From Caproicibacterium lactatifermentans (GTDB lineage: Bacteria > Bacillota > Clostridia > Oscillospirales > Acutalibacteraceae): DNA of 64,000 nt. The position numbers and the translations under genes are program-made. Where the stretch lies: the NCBI RefSeq assembly GCF_013315815.1, contig NZ_CP046051.1, forward strand, positions 1,827,501 to 1,891,500, written 5' to 3'. The notes beneath the pieces were generated by a model. It made no database searches and was not told where the DNA came from. It worked only from the letters and a program-made list of their open reading frames with translations. Positions 1-9,955 of this stretch are shown piece by piece (position 1 is the first letter of the stretch; each line of letters begins with the position of its first letter).

Positions 1-85
1 GTAATTTTTCTAACTTTACTTGATATCGTTTTTCGCATTCTTTTCTTTATTCAGTTTTCAATGTACAGCTGCGGGTTTCCCCGTC

Positions 86-162
<77 letters not shown>

Positions 163-196
163 ATTTCCCGGCTTTCCGGTTCTCACCAGAAGCCCA

Positions 197-272
197 TGGT
201 GGAGATAAACGGGATCGAACCGTTGACCTCCTGCTTGCAAAGCAGGCGCTCTCCCAGCTGAGCTATACCCCC
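197..272 (-). tRNA. tRNA-Ala (TGC)
   Basis: A 76-nt cloverleaf reads on the minus strand with an encoded CCA. The acceptor GGGGGTA pairs with TATCTCC through two G-U pairs. The anticodon loop TTTGCAA gives TGC. It sits between the 16S gene and tRNA-Ile in the rRNA operon spacer. Confidence 0.97.
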
Positions 273-413
273 ATACTGGTGGCTTTTCCCGTCCACCATC
301 TTCTGAAAGTCTTGCATCGCAAGGCCTTCAAAATTAAACAACGATTGACAAGCTTTTAATCCGACCGACCTAGGATTTCGAGCAGCTTGTTTCATCTGCT
401 CTGTTCTCCATAG

Positions 414-1926
<1,513 letters not shown>

Positions 1927-2160
1927 ATGATATCTAAACGCCTTTCGGCATCCAAATCTACTCTAGAGCTTTTGTAGCTCGTTTTGATACGCTTGCGTAT
2001 CGTTTTGCTGTTTTTTTACGAGTCAGCTTCTCGTCATTCCTCTCGGAATCTTTCGGGTCCGTTACTTGTCATCGTTGTTTAATTTTCAAGGTCCTGCGCC
2101 GCCTCAATTTCAGCTCCCTTAGGCCTTAGCCCCGGGCGCCTCTCTCGCGGCGACTCATAT

Positions 2161-2189
2161 ATAATACCACTGCTTTCTCCCTTTGTCAA
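2161..2189 (-). promoter_or_regulatory. rRNA operon promoter
   Basis: The minus strand carries TTGACA (2184-2189), a 17-nt spacer and TATTAT (2161-2166), a near-consensus sigma-A promoter. It lies about 235 nt upstream of the 16S 5' end, which leaves room for a leader with antitermination and processing signals (1927-2160). No gene is seen in that leader. Confidence 0.8.
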
Positions 2190-2244
2190 CTACTTTTTTC
2201 ATCTTTTTTTGCTTTTTTTTAAAAAGCGCGTTTATGCCCGTTTT

Positions 2245-3483
2245 TCAGCCGTTTTTTGCATAAGTCAGCTGAATGCTTATTCCACGCTGTGCTTCCGCGG
2301 TGCTGTAGTGCATTCCATCATAATAAAGCTTTTTTCCGCCAGGCAGTGCACGGTTCGCCGCTGCCACACAAGATTGAAAGAAATACGGCATACTATTAAA
2401 GAGCTCATCTACTGTCTGCCGGTATGGCAGATGTTCCCCTAAATGCAGTGCCAGCACCGTCCTGCCGCTGGCTGCTGCCTGTGCCAAAGCTGTCGCCAGC
2501 TTTTTTTTGCTGTTGTTGTCCAAACTGGTCAGCTGCACCGCGCGTGCCTGATAATAGTTCGCATCCATGGAAGAGGCGCTCGGCATCGGCAGGTTGCTGT
2601 CGGCCGCATTGTTCCCGTTTGATGGACAAATGGTATGGTCCTGCCGTATCAGCGTATCCGTTAAATTGAAATAATCATAGGTACGCACGCTGCTGTCCAT
2701 CCATGTGCCGTCAAAGTGATACCACTTCCCGCCGATGCGAATCAGGTTCCAAATATGTGCCGCACCTTTGGAGCTGCCATTGACCAGCCGGCAGGAGAGT
2801 CCCGCTTCCGCACACAAAAGCTGCATGGCACGGGCATAGCCGTCACAAACTGCTTTGCCTTTTACGAGGGCACCATAAGAAGTATAGTCCTGCCAGTCCT
2901 GTTCCTTGCCTGCAGAAGAATTCGCGTAGCTGCAGCGGTCCGCCAGCGCCTGATAAATGTTTTCTTCCCGTTCCAGTTCGCTTTGTTTGGCGGAAGTGCC
3001 GGCCATTGCCCTTATCACAGCTGTCTGCAGCTGTTTCTGCATACTGCTGCAGACTGTTGGTGAAACACGGCTGTACAGCTGCACACTGGTTGCAGTGAAA
3101 GAGTAAGTATAGGTATATTGATTAGAAACCCAAAACATCTGTGGATTATCATTAAAAAATGCCATCACTGTCAGCTGTGTATCTTTGTCCGAAAGCTGTG
3201 TGTACAGGACAGCAGGCTGCAGCGGATAGCCATTCTTTTCTTTTTGGTCTGCAATCTTTCCGGCACAGGCCAGCATCTGCTGGTACAGCCGGCGGCAGCT
3301 GTCACTGGGCAGGCCGTTGTAATCTCCCCGCTGTGACACCAGCGTACAGCTTTGTCCCGCTGCCGCTGAAGAAACCGTCTGGACCGGTGGAATAGATACA
3401 CTGTCTGTTTCCGGAAGTGCACATCCCGTCAAGCAGGCAAGTGCCAGCGTCAGTGCCAGAAAACATACAGGCTTTTTCCTCAT
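2245..3483 (-). CDS. Transglutaminase-like lipoprotein
   Basis: This is a 412-aa predicted lipoprotein. A basic N-terminus and hydrophobic stretch end in a lipobox, LTGC, with the lipidated Cys near residue 21, so the mature protein should be anchored outside the membrane. The middle of the protein carries a transglutaminase/protease-like core: Cys in AVCDGYA, His in AHIWN and Asp in HFDGTW, in the order and spacing of the Cys-His-Asp triad of that superfamily. The C-terminal third is not recognised. Such proteins may cleave or cross-link surface proteins; substrate unknown. It is a single gene between the rRNA operon and spoIIE, all on the minus strand, with a separate terminator after spoIIE, so it probably has its own promoter near 3500-3540. 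Confidence 0.8.
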   Translation of the reverse strand: MRKKPVCFLALTLALACLTGCALPETDSVSIPPVQTVSSAAAGQSCTLVSQRGDYNGLPSDSCRRLYQQMLACAGKIADQKEKNGYPLQPAVLYTQLSDKDTQLTVMAFFNDNPQMFWVSNQYTYTYSFTATSVQLYSRVSPTVCSSMQKQLQTAVIRAMAGTSAKQSELEREENIYQALADRCSYANSSAGKEQDWQDYTSYGALVKGKAVCDGYARAMQLLCAEAGLSCRLVNGSSKGAAHIWNLIRIGGKWYHFDGTWMDSSVRTYDYFNLTDTLIRQDHTICPSNGNNAADSNLPMPSASSMDANYYQARAVQLTSLDNNSKKKLATALAQAAASGRTVLALHLGEHLPYRQTVDELFNSMPYFFQSCVAAANRALPGGKKLYYDGMHYSTAEAQRGISIQLTYAKNG

Positions 3484-3540
3484 GCTTCTGTCCCCACTTC
3501 CTATTCTGTCAACTTCACCATTATACCTGCTTTCAGTCTC

Positions 3541-3590
3541 TTTGCCTATACAATAAGGAGGAAAAAATTTTTTCCTTTTTTATAGGCAAA
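3541..3590. repeat. AT-rich inverted repeat between spoIIE and lipoprotein
   Basis: TTTGCCTATA (3541-3550) is exactly complementary to TATAGGCAAA (3581-3590). The sequence between them contains a further self-complementary run, GGAAAAAATTTTTTCC. Transcribed on either strand it would fold into a long A/U-rich hairpin. It sits just beyond the spoIIE terminator and about 60 nt upstream of the lipoprotein start. Confidence 0.6.
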
Positions 3591-3626
3591 AAAATCCGGC
3601 CCGTGCAGCTGCACATACGGCCGGAT
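3584..3626 (-). terminator. spoIIE intrinsic terminator
   Basis: On the minus strand ATCCGGCC (3619-3626) pairs with GGCCGGAT (3594-3601), followed by a run of seven T. It lies about 12 nt after the spoIIE stop codon. Confidence 0.85.
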
Positions 3627-3637
3627 TCCTGTATCTT

Positions 3638-5776
3638 TTATTCTTCTTCTGTTTCCATAGCAGGACGGTACGCATGCAGCTGCAGAACCACCGCCGTAAC
3701 ATCGTCGTCATGGCCGTCACTGCGGCGGGCCACGGCACCCGCAACAATTGCCTCCGCCAATTCCTGCGGTGTTTTGGCATCCCCCGGAGCTGCCAGCAAA
3801 TCACATATCCATTTTGTTCCCGCACACAGGGCACCATCACTGAGCATCACCAGCAGGTCACTGTCCCCCAGTTCTTCCTGTGCGCAGTGAAACTGCGCTG
3901 TTTCCAGAATGCCAACGGGCAGACCGGGTGCGTCCACCGGATAAACCTTTCCCTGTCGACAGACAAAGCTCATGGCGGCGCCGGCCTTGCAGAACTGAAT
4001 AATGCCAGTATACAGGTCCGCACTGACAAGGTCTACCGTAGCCGTGGATTCGTCACCAGATTTCACTCCCATGGCTGTGTTGACAATCTGCAGTGCGCTG
4101 TCAAATCCAATTCCTGCTTCTATTAGCTGTGTCAGCAAATCCGAAACCATCACGCCATCCACTGCCGCACGGCCACCGGCTCCCATGCCGTCACTTAAAA
4201 TGCAGATGTACCGGCCAGTGCCGTCCTCAAAGCAGCGGGTGCTGTCCCCGCACAGCATATTATCCCCACAGTTATGTCGGGCACTGGCCGCAATGACACG
4301 GAACTGCGGCCGTTCACAAAAGACAAGTCGCCATGCCGTTTGTGTCCGGCTGATGCTCGGTTGTGAAAAAGTCCGCCCGCATACTTTGGAAATCTCACGC
4401 GTCAATTCCGCTTTGTTGACCTGTATGCCCTGTCCCCGCACAATCATTGCTTCAATTGTCATGCGCTCAAATCGATCCACTCTGCAGCTGACATCCAGCG
4501 GCTGCAAAGAAAACTCATACAGTACTTCTGATACCAAACTGGCGCTTGTGCTGTCGCTGTGCTCGAACAGCTCAAATTCCGATGCCATTTCTTCTAATAT
4601 TGTACGCACGACGGAAAACTGCTGAACCAGCCGTCGGCGGTTTTGTGAAGCCTGTGTACGGCTGTACACCTGCAGCGCTGACTGCCTGTGTGCCTGCTGA
4701 GACTTGTCCAGCTTTTCGCCCACCTGTGCCAGCGTGTCCGCTACATTTCCAAGCGCGTTCGCGGCGTGGTCCAGTCTTGTCACAACCGTCCGGCGCAAAT
4801 CCTGTGCGCGCGGCGTTTCTCCGACACTTGCGGTTGATATGGAAAAATGCCCTAAAATCCGCCCGGTCAGGCGTTCCGGTAGAAGAATATACAATACAGC
4901 GGCAATGGCCACCTCCCACAGCGTGTCCATTCGCTGGGTGGTCAGTGCTTCCGGCAAAGTTGCAACCGCGCTGCTTAAAATGAAAGCACAGGCACCTGCC
5001 AGCCTGCCCATGGGCGCAAACAGCCCCGCCAGCAGACCGCCGACTCCATACGCACCTGCCAGTCCGCCTAATCCGCTGCCGGAAAAGGACAGGCAGGCGC
5101 CAGCCGCTACACCGGATACACTGCCACCGGCTACACCGCTGTATTCACTTGCATATAAGGTAATCAGCACCGCAAGGATACCACCAACCGACACGGGCCC
5201 TATTTTCAGTGCAGAAAGCGCCAGCAAAAATACGCCGGCCGAAAAAGCCGCACAGGTCAGCTCCTGCGGCAAACAGTTTCCCTGCCGCAGCTGGTGGTCC
5301 AACAGGTCCCCTGTTTGGGAGAAAAAGTATCCCCAGCCGGCTGCCAGCAGGCCTTCAGCCACTGCATAGGCAGCACCGCTTGTCCCCGTACTGTTGACAT
5401 AAAAGACAATCATCCCCGTACACAGCATGGGTATACCGGCCATCAGCGCCGCAAACAGCGCTTTCACCCGTAAAAACCGCGAAGCCGCTTCCCGCAGCGC
5501 CCATCTAATACCCATTGCCGCCAGCAGTGCCATTAGGCAGTGCATCGGTACGGTCACTGTCCCCGGCAGCAGGTACCCCAGCACTGAACCCAGCGCCGCT
5601 GCCGCCGCGTATTCCCATGGGCAGGCTGCCGCCAGCGCTACCCCAAAAGGTGCGCACCGGTCAAATACCACAGCACGTGCTGCCAACAGGCCCATTGCAA
5701 AGAACGCCGCCTGGCGTGCGGCCTTCTTCATGGCGGTGCCCGCCCGGTCCCAATTCAGCGTCTGCTCTTTTGCCAT
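3638..5776 (-). CDS. spoIIE: Stage II sporulation protein E (PP2C phosphatase)
   Basis: The product is 712 aa and membrane-bound. The N-terminal part (about residues 15-300) is a string of Ala/Leu/Gly-rich hydrophobic segments, and the C-terminal third is a PP2C-type SpoIIE phosphatase domain with SDGMGAGGRAA and later SDGAL and HDDDVTAV metal-site motifs. By family knowledge it dephosphorylates the anti-anti-sigma factor SpoIIAA in the forespore, activating sigma-F, and acts at the polar septum. The reading frame stays open upstream to 5920, but ATG at 5776 is preferred: it has a GGAAATGGAG ribosome site, begins with a basic segment before the first membrane helix, and leaves the promoter-like sequence outside the gene. 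It is somewhat shorter than the Bacillus protein (about 827 aa). Confidence 0.93.
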   Translation of the reverse strand: MAKEQTLNWDRAGTAMKKAARQAAFFAMGLLAARAVVFDRCAPFGVALAAACPWEYAAAAALGSVLGYLLPGTVTVPMHCLMALLAAMGIRWALREAASRFLRVKALFAALMAGIPMLCTGMIVFYVNSTGTSGAAYAVAEGLLAAGWGYFFSQTGDLLDHQLRQGNCLPQELTCAAFSAGVFLLALSALKIGPVSVGGILAVLITLYASEYSGVAGGSVSGVAAGACLSFSGSGLGGLAGAYGVGGLLAGLFAPMGRLAGACAFILSSAVATLPEALTTQRMDTLWEVAIAAVLYILLPERLTGRILGHFSISTASVGETPRAQDLRRTVVTRLDHAANALGNVADTLAQVGEKLDKSQQAHRQSALQVYSRTQASQNRRRLVQQFSVVRTILEEMASEFELFEHSDSTSASLVSEVLYEFSLQPLDVSCRVDRFERMTIEAMIVRGQGIQVNKAELTREISKVCGRTFSQPSISRTQTAWRLVFCERPQFRVIAASARHNCGDNMLCGDSTRCFEDGTGRYICILSDGMGAGGRAAVDGVMVSDLLTQLIEAGIGFDSALQIVNTAMGVKSGDESTATVDLVSADLYTGIIQFCKAGAAMSFVCRQGKVYPVDAPGLPVGILETAQFHCAQEELGDSDLLVMLSDGALCAGTKWICDLLAAPGDAKTPQELAEAIVAGAVARRSDGHDDDVTAVVLQLHAYRPAMETEEE

Positions 5777-5842
5777 TGTCGAACCACTCCATTTCCTGCA
5801 GCATTCCGCTATATGTACTTTATTTACAAATTTGTAATTTCT

Positions 5843-5875
5843 ATTATACAAGCCGCCGCATGTCGGATTGTCGCA
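5843..5875 (-). promoter_or_regulatory. spoIIE promoter with Spo0A-like boxes
   Basis: On the minus strand a perfect TATAAT lies at 5843-5848, about 67 nt upstream of the spoIIE ATG. No TTGACA is present at the right distance. Instead two copies of a Spo0A-box-like heptamer (TGTCGGA 5861-5867 and TGTCGCA 5869-5875, read on the plus strand; consensus TGTCGAA) cover the -35 position. That resembles Spo0A-activated sigma-A promoters, where Spo0A binds over the -35. The regulatory assignment is inference. Confidence 0.5.
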
Positions 5876-6006
5876 GAACTGGCCGCTGTGCACATACTTT
5901 TTATGGTGCTGTCCGTACAAATGTGCTAAAATAGAAAGAAAGCTGTACCGCCACGGCCCTTGCGGGCAGTTTTTTAATGGGAATCTAATAGAGAAGGTGT
6001 AAAAAA

Positions 6007-7194
6007 ATGGACTACCATTTCTCCGACCGTGTCAAAGCCCTGAAGCCCTCAGCGATTCGTGAAATTTTCAAATATGCTGCTGACCCGGAGGTTATCTCCC
6101 TTTCTGCCGGCAACCCCGCACCGGAAGCTTTTCCGGTAGAGGCCATTCGCCGCTGCAGCGATGACCTCCTGCGGGAGCAGCCCATTGATGCACTGCAATA
6201 CAGTGTAACCGAGGGCCTGCCCGCCCTGCGGGAAGACGTGACCGCCTTTCTGCAAAAGCACTGCGGCATTCACACGCCCGGTGACAGTGTCCTCATTACC
6301 AGCGGTGCCCAGCAGATTATGGACCTGTTCGGCAAATCCGTCCTTAACGAGGGAGATACTGTCGTTTGTGAAGAGCCAAGTTTCATCGGTGCCCTCAACT
6401 CGTTCCGTTCTTACCATGCTGTACTGAAAGGCGTACCCATGCAGGAAGACGGCATGGACCTCACCAAATTAGAGGATATTCTGAAAAGTGACCGGAAAGT
6501 TCAGTTTATTTACACAATCCCCAACTTTCAGAACCCAACCGGCCTGACAACCAGCTGGGAAAAGCGCCGCGGCATTTACGACCTCGCCAAAAAATACGAT
6601 GTTTTGATTTTGGAGGACAACCCTTATGGTGACCTGCGCTTTGCGGGTGAGAATATTCCTTCTATTAAAACACTGGATACAGAAGGACGTGTCCTCTACT
6701 CCGGCACATTCAGCAAGACCATCTCCCCCGGTATGCGTGTCGGCTTTGCCGCTGGCGGCAGCACGTTGCTGCAGAAGATGGTCGTCTGCAAACAGGGCAG
6801 TGATGTACACACCAACATCTGGAGTCAGCATGTCATCCACCGCTTCCTACATGGCTGGGATTTTGAAAAGCATTTGTGTGGACTGCGGAAAATTTACGCC
6901 AAAAAATATGCGGTTGCTGAAAAAGCCCTGCAGGAAACCGCACCGCTGCTGCAGTATCGGCCGATTCAGGGTGGCCTGTTCATTTGGTGCACACTGCCTG
7001 CATCCATTCCGATGATTGATTACTGTAAGCAGGCCGTTCTGCATAAAGTGTGTGTCGTTCCCGGCAACGCTTTCCTCACCGATGAAAACACACCCTGCCA
7101 GAGTTTCCGCATCAACTATTCTTCTCCAACAGATGAGGACCTCGCACGTGGCATTTCCATTCTTGGCAAACTGGCTGCCGACTGGCCCGTATAA
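6007..7194 (+). CDS. PLP-dependent aminotransferase, class I/II
   Basis: The product is 395 aa, the normal length of fold-type I aminotransferases. The PLP-binding lysine is in GTFSKTISPGMRVGF. Other family signs are the NFQNPTG motif that contacts the cofactor ring, LEDNPYGDLRF with its PLP Asp, and an FRINYSSP segment near the C-terminus with the carboxylate-binding Arg. The sequence style is closest to the 2-aminoadipate/aromatic (LysN/ARO8-like, MocR-domain) group, which is broad in substrate, so the true amino donor is not known. ATG at 6007 follows AGAAGGTG at a suitable distance. The stop codon is just upstream of the trpS promoter, so it is probably transcribed alone. Confidence 0.85.
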   Translation: MDYHFSDRVKALKPSAIREIFKYAADPEVISLSAGNPAPEAFPVEAIRRCSDDLLREQPIDALQYSVTEGLPALREDVTAFLQKHCGIHTPGDSVLITSGAQQIMDLFGKSVLNEGDTVVCEEPSFIGALNSFRSYHAVLKGVPMQEDGMDLTKLEDILKSDRKVQFIYTIPNFQNPTGLTTSWEKRRGIYDLAKKYDVLILEDNPYGDLRFAGENIPSIKTLDTEGRVLYSGTFSKTISPGMRVGFAAGGSTLLQKMVVCKQGSDVHTNIWSQHVIHRFLHGWDFEKHLCGLRKIYAKKYAVAEKALQETAPLLQYRPIQGGLFIWCTLPASIPMIDYCKQAVLHKVCVVPGNAFLTDENTPCQSFRINYSSPTDEDLARGISILGKLAADWPV

Positions 7195-7198
7195 CCGC

Positions 7199-7227
7199 TT
7201 GACAAATCCCGCGGGCCTGCCTATAAT
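7199..7227 (+). promoter_or_regulatory. trpS promoter (perfect consensus)
   Basis: TTGACA (7199-7204), a 17-nt spacer and TATAAT (7222-7227) form an exact sigma-A consensus immediately upstream of the T-box leader. A strong promoter suits a gene held back by attenuation. Confidence 0.9.
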
Positions 7228-7233
7228 AGCGTC

Positions 7234-7543
7234 AAAAGCAGCAATCATACAGCAAAACCTGTGAGAAAGACAAGTAAGCGGAAAAACTGCCCCCGCAGAG
7301 AGCCGGACCTTTGGGTGAAAATCCGGTGCCGCAGCTTCCGCCGAATGGACTTTTGAGGCTGAACTGAACCGCAATTTTTTGCGCAGTAGGGGAAGCGGGA
7401 CTTTCCGCCCGTTATTCCGGAAAGTGCAGTATATATGTACACTAAGCGGGCGCATTCGCGTCAAACTGGGTGGCACCGCAGGAGATTTTACAGGCTCCTG
7501 TCCCTCTCTTCTTCTTCGGAAAAGGGGGACAGGAGCCTTTTTT
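7234..7543 (+). promoter_or_regulatory. T-box riboswitch, tryptophan specific
   Basis: The leader of trpS carries the conserved T-box sequence TGGGTGGCACCGC (7467-7479), which holds the bases that pair with the uncharged tRNA 3' end. A specifier candidate TGG (Trp codon, 7346-7348) lies in the GAATGGAC context typical of a specifier loop. A terminator stem (GGCTCCTGTCCC pairing with GGGGACAGGAGCC, 7493-7537) with a T-run follows at once. When tRNA-Trp is uncharged it should stabilise the antiterminator and allow trpS expression. Boundaries are approximate. Confidence 0.93.
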
Positions 7544-7603
7544 CCGTCTTTGCTGCCAGACAAAATAAGAGCAACAACCATGTTTGTACAGGAGGTTATA
7601 CAA

Positions 7604-8623
7604 ATGGAACAACAAACGCCAGAACGCAAGAAGCGCATTTTCAGCGCGATTCAGCCAAGCGGTGACATCACCCTGGGCAACTATCTGGGCGCATTAAAAA
7701 ACTGGGTATCCCTGCAGGACAGCTATGACTGCATCTTTGCTTTGGCAGACCTGCACACAATCACCGTCCGGCAAAAGCCAGCCGACCTGCGTCACCACAC
7801 ATTAAATGCCTATGCCCTGCTGCTGGCCTGCGGCATTGACCCCAAACGCAGCCTGTTTTTCCTGCAGAGCCATGTGCCGGCTCATTCGCAGCTGGCATGG
7901 ATTCTGAACTGCTACACACAGTTCGGGGAACTGCAGCGCATGACACAGTTTAAAGATAAATCCAAAAAGCACGCTGATAATGTAAACGCCGGTCTGTTCA
8001 CTTATCCCAGCCTGATGGCAGCGGACATTCTGCTGTATCAGACGGACTTTGTCCCGGTCGGTGAGGACCAGACACAGCATCTGGAACTTACCCGCAACAT
8101 TGCCGAACGCTTCAACAACGCCTACTCCCCCACCTTCACCCTGCCCGCGGCTTTCGTTGGCAAAGAAGGTAAGCGCATTATGAGCCTGCAGGACCCGTCC
8201 CATAAAATGAGCAAGAGCGACGAAAACGTAAACGGCTGTGTCTATGTGCTGGACAAGCCGGACGACATTATGCGCAAATTCAAGCGCGCCATTACGGACA
8301 GCGAAGCAAGTGTCCACTATGGCGAGGGCAAGGACGGCATCAACAACTTAATGGAGATTTACTCCTGTATCACCGGTGAAACCTTCGACCAGATTGAACA
8401 TGATTTTTCCGGAAAAGGATATGGGGACTTTAAGGCAGCTGTCGGTGAAGCTGTCATTGAGCACCTGCGTCCCATTCAGGAACGCTTTGCCCAGTACAGC
8501 AGTGACCGCGATTATATGGAACAGTACTGGAACGACGGTGCCGAAAAAGCTGCCCGCATCGCCAACCGCACCCTGCAGAAAGTCATGAAAAAAGTCGGCT
8601 TTATTCCGCCGCATCGTTCATAA
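7604..8623 (+). CDS. trpS: Tryptophan--tRNA ligase
   Basis: The product is 339 aa and charges tRNA-Trp in the cytosol. It is a class I synthetase: SGDITLGN near residue 18 is the HIGH equivalent and KMSKSDEN near residue 200 is the KMSKS loop. The length fits bacterial TrpRS (about 330-340 aa). The frame is open upstream through the leader, but ATG at 7604 has GGAGG at 7591-7595 and begins the family homology. The T-box leader independently supports the identity. A hairpin follows the stop codon. Confidence 0.97.
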   Translation: MEQQTPERKKRIFSAIQPSGDITLGNYLGALKNWVSLQDSYDCIFALADLHTITVRQKPADLRHHTLNAYALLLACGIDPKRSLFFLQSHVPAHSQLAWILNCYTQFGELQRMTQFKDKSKKHADNVNAGLFTYPSLMAADILLYQTDFVPVGEDQTQHLELTRNIAERFNNAYSPTFTLPAAFVGKEGKRIMSLQDPSHKMSKSDENVNGCVYVLDKPDDIMRKFKRAITDSEASVHYGEGKDGINNLMEIYSCITGETFDQIEHDFSGKGYGDFKAAVGEAVIEHLRPIQERFAQYSSDRDYMEQYWNDGAEKAARIANRTLQKVMKKVGFIPPHRS

Positions 8624-8629
8624 TTCTCA

Positions 8630-8675
8630 AAAAGCAGCGCTCTGTGTCCACCACGGCACAGGGTGCTTTTTATAT
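8630..8675 (+). terminator. trpS terminator
   Basis: AGCAGCGCTCTGTG pairs imperfectly with CACAGGGTGCT and is followed by TTTTTA. It lies directly after the trpS stop. Confidence 0.65.
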
Positions 8676-8832
8676 ATACATACCTTTTCTGTTTCCTGCG
8701 CAGGATAAAAAGGCAGTCTTGTATATCTGGCCGGAATGCGGTATGATTATAGAAAATTGTCTGCCGTCTGGGCAGTTCCGCAGGAGTGTCCCGCTTATTT
8801 CTTTCCCCTATTACCTCTTGATTGGAGATATT

Positions 8833-9903
8833 ATGAAACGTTTTTTCAGGGCCCTTCGAAAACACCTTTTTACCGTCATTGTTCTGGCCGTGACCATGGC
8901 CATTCTTTTATTTTCTCTTTTTAAAGAAGAAAGCATTTCACAGCTAGGCCATATTCTCAGTACGCTGGACCCATTTTGGATTCTGCTGGCTTTCGGCACA
9001 CTGGTCGTCACATGGGTACTGGAAGGCCTGTGCAACTGGCTTTTGTGCCGTCATTTGTATCCAAGCTGGACTTATGGGCGCTCCTTCATGATTGGCATTA
9101 CGGGCATTTTTTACTCCGCCATCACACCATTTTCCTCTGGCGGACAACCCATGCAGATTTACTATATGTCCAAAATGGGAATGAAGCCCGGTAAAAGCGC
9201 CGCTATTATCTCCTCTAAAACGATTACACATCAAACAACGGCGCTGACTTTTTCCCTGCTGCTGGTGGCGACCAAGCTTTCTTTTTTCGTAGAAAACGTA
9301 ACACATCTGACAATGTTTACAATTTTCGGGCTTGTCACAAATATTATCTTCATTGCAGCAGTGGTTCTGGTTTCCGTAAACGCTGGCTTCATCTACCGGC
9401 TTCTGCACACCTGCTTGAAAGGGCTGAACAAAATTCATATCGTAAAAAATCCGGAAGAGCTGTACCAAACCATTATTAAACAGCTGGACTCTTTCCATGC
9501 CGGATTTAAAACCATGGGGAAAAACTGTGGCCGGCTGTATGTCCTTGTCTGCTCCATCACGATTGTACAGCTGATTTTTGGCAGCTTGGACACTTACTGC
9601 ATTTACCGTGCTTTCCACCTGCACGGTGCCTCCGTATGGCTGATTATCGCAGCTGAGGTTTTCGCTGCAACCGTTGTCGCATTTGTTCCGCTGCCGGGTG
9701 GCTCCGGCGGCGCGGAAATTTCCTTTAAAGCGTTCTGCACCATCTTCTTCGGCTCTCTCACCACGCCTGCTATTCTGGTTTGGCGTCTGATTACCTATTA
9801 CGGAACCATTCTGTTCGGTTATATATTGGTACTGCTGGGTTCCCGCCGGTACGTCGGCACCCGACCACCGGACGAACAGCTGATTGAAAAGAAAGCAGCC
9901 TAA
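8833..9903 (+). CDS. Flippase-like membrane protein (UPF0104/LPG synthase TM family)
   Basis: The product is a 356-aa integral membrane protein with about eight hydrophobic segments. It matches the lysylphosphatidylglycerol-synthase transmembrane (UPF0104/YbhN-like) family by pattern: an early TPFSSGGQP motif and a later PLPGGSGGAEISF motif, both hallmarks of that family. In MprF this domain flips lipids, but no C-terminal aminoacyl-transferase domain is present here, so the substrate is unknown. ATG at 8833 with TTGGAGA at 8823-8828 is chosen over an upstream start at 8644 that would add 63 non-family residues. It is monocistronic and ends at a bidirectional terminator. Confidence 0.8.
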   Translation: MKRFFRALRKHLFTVIVLAVTMAILLFSLFKEESISQLGHILSTLDPFWILLAFGTLVVTWVLEGLCNWLLCRHLYPSWTYGRSFMIGITGIFYSAITPFSSGGQPMQIYYMSKMGMKPGKSAAIISSKTITHQTTALTFSLLLVATKLSFFVENVTHLTMFTIFGLVTNIIFIAAVVLVSVNAGFIYRLLHTCLKGLNKIHIVKNPEELYQTIIKQLDSFHAGFKTMGKNCGRLYVLVCSITIVQLIFGSLDTYCIYRAFHLHGASVWLIIAAEVFAATVVAFVPLPGGSGGAEISFKAFCTIFFGSLTTPAILVWRLITYYGTILFGYILVLLGSRRYVGTRPPDEQLIEKKAA

Positions 9904-9919
9904 AAATAATTCTGCACGC

Positions 9920-9955
9920 TAAAAAACGGAAGCCTCTAAAGGCTTCCGTTTTTTT
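9920..9955. terminator. Bidirectional terminator
   Basis: AAAAAACGGAAGCC pairs with GGCTTCCGTTTTTT around a short loop. It serves the convergent flippase-like gene (plus) and the P-type ATPase (minus), whose stop codon overlaps its edge. Confidence 0.9.

Noticed and set aside
5775..5783. ATTGTCGAA, a good Spo0A-box match, at the spoIIE start
   Set aside because: It overlaps the start codon, too far downstream of the -10 to activate; the pair at 5861-5875 is better placed.
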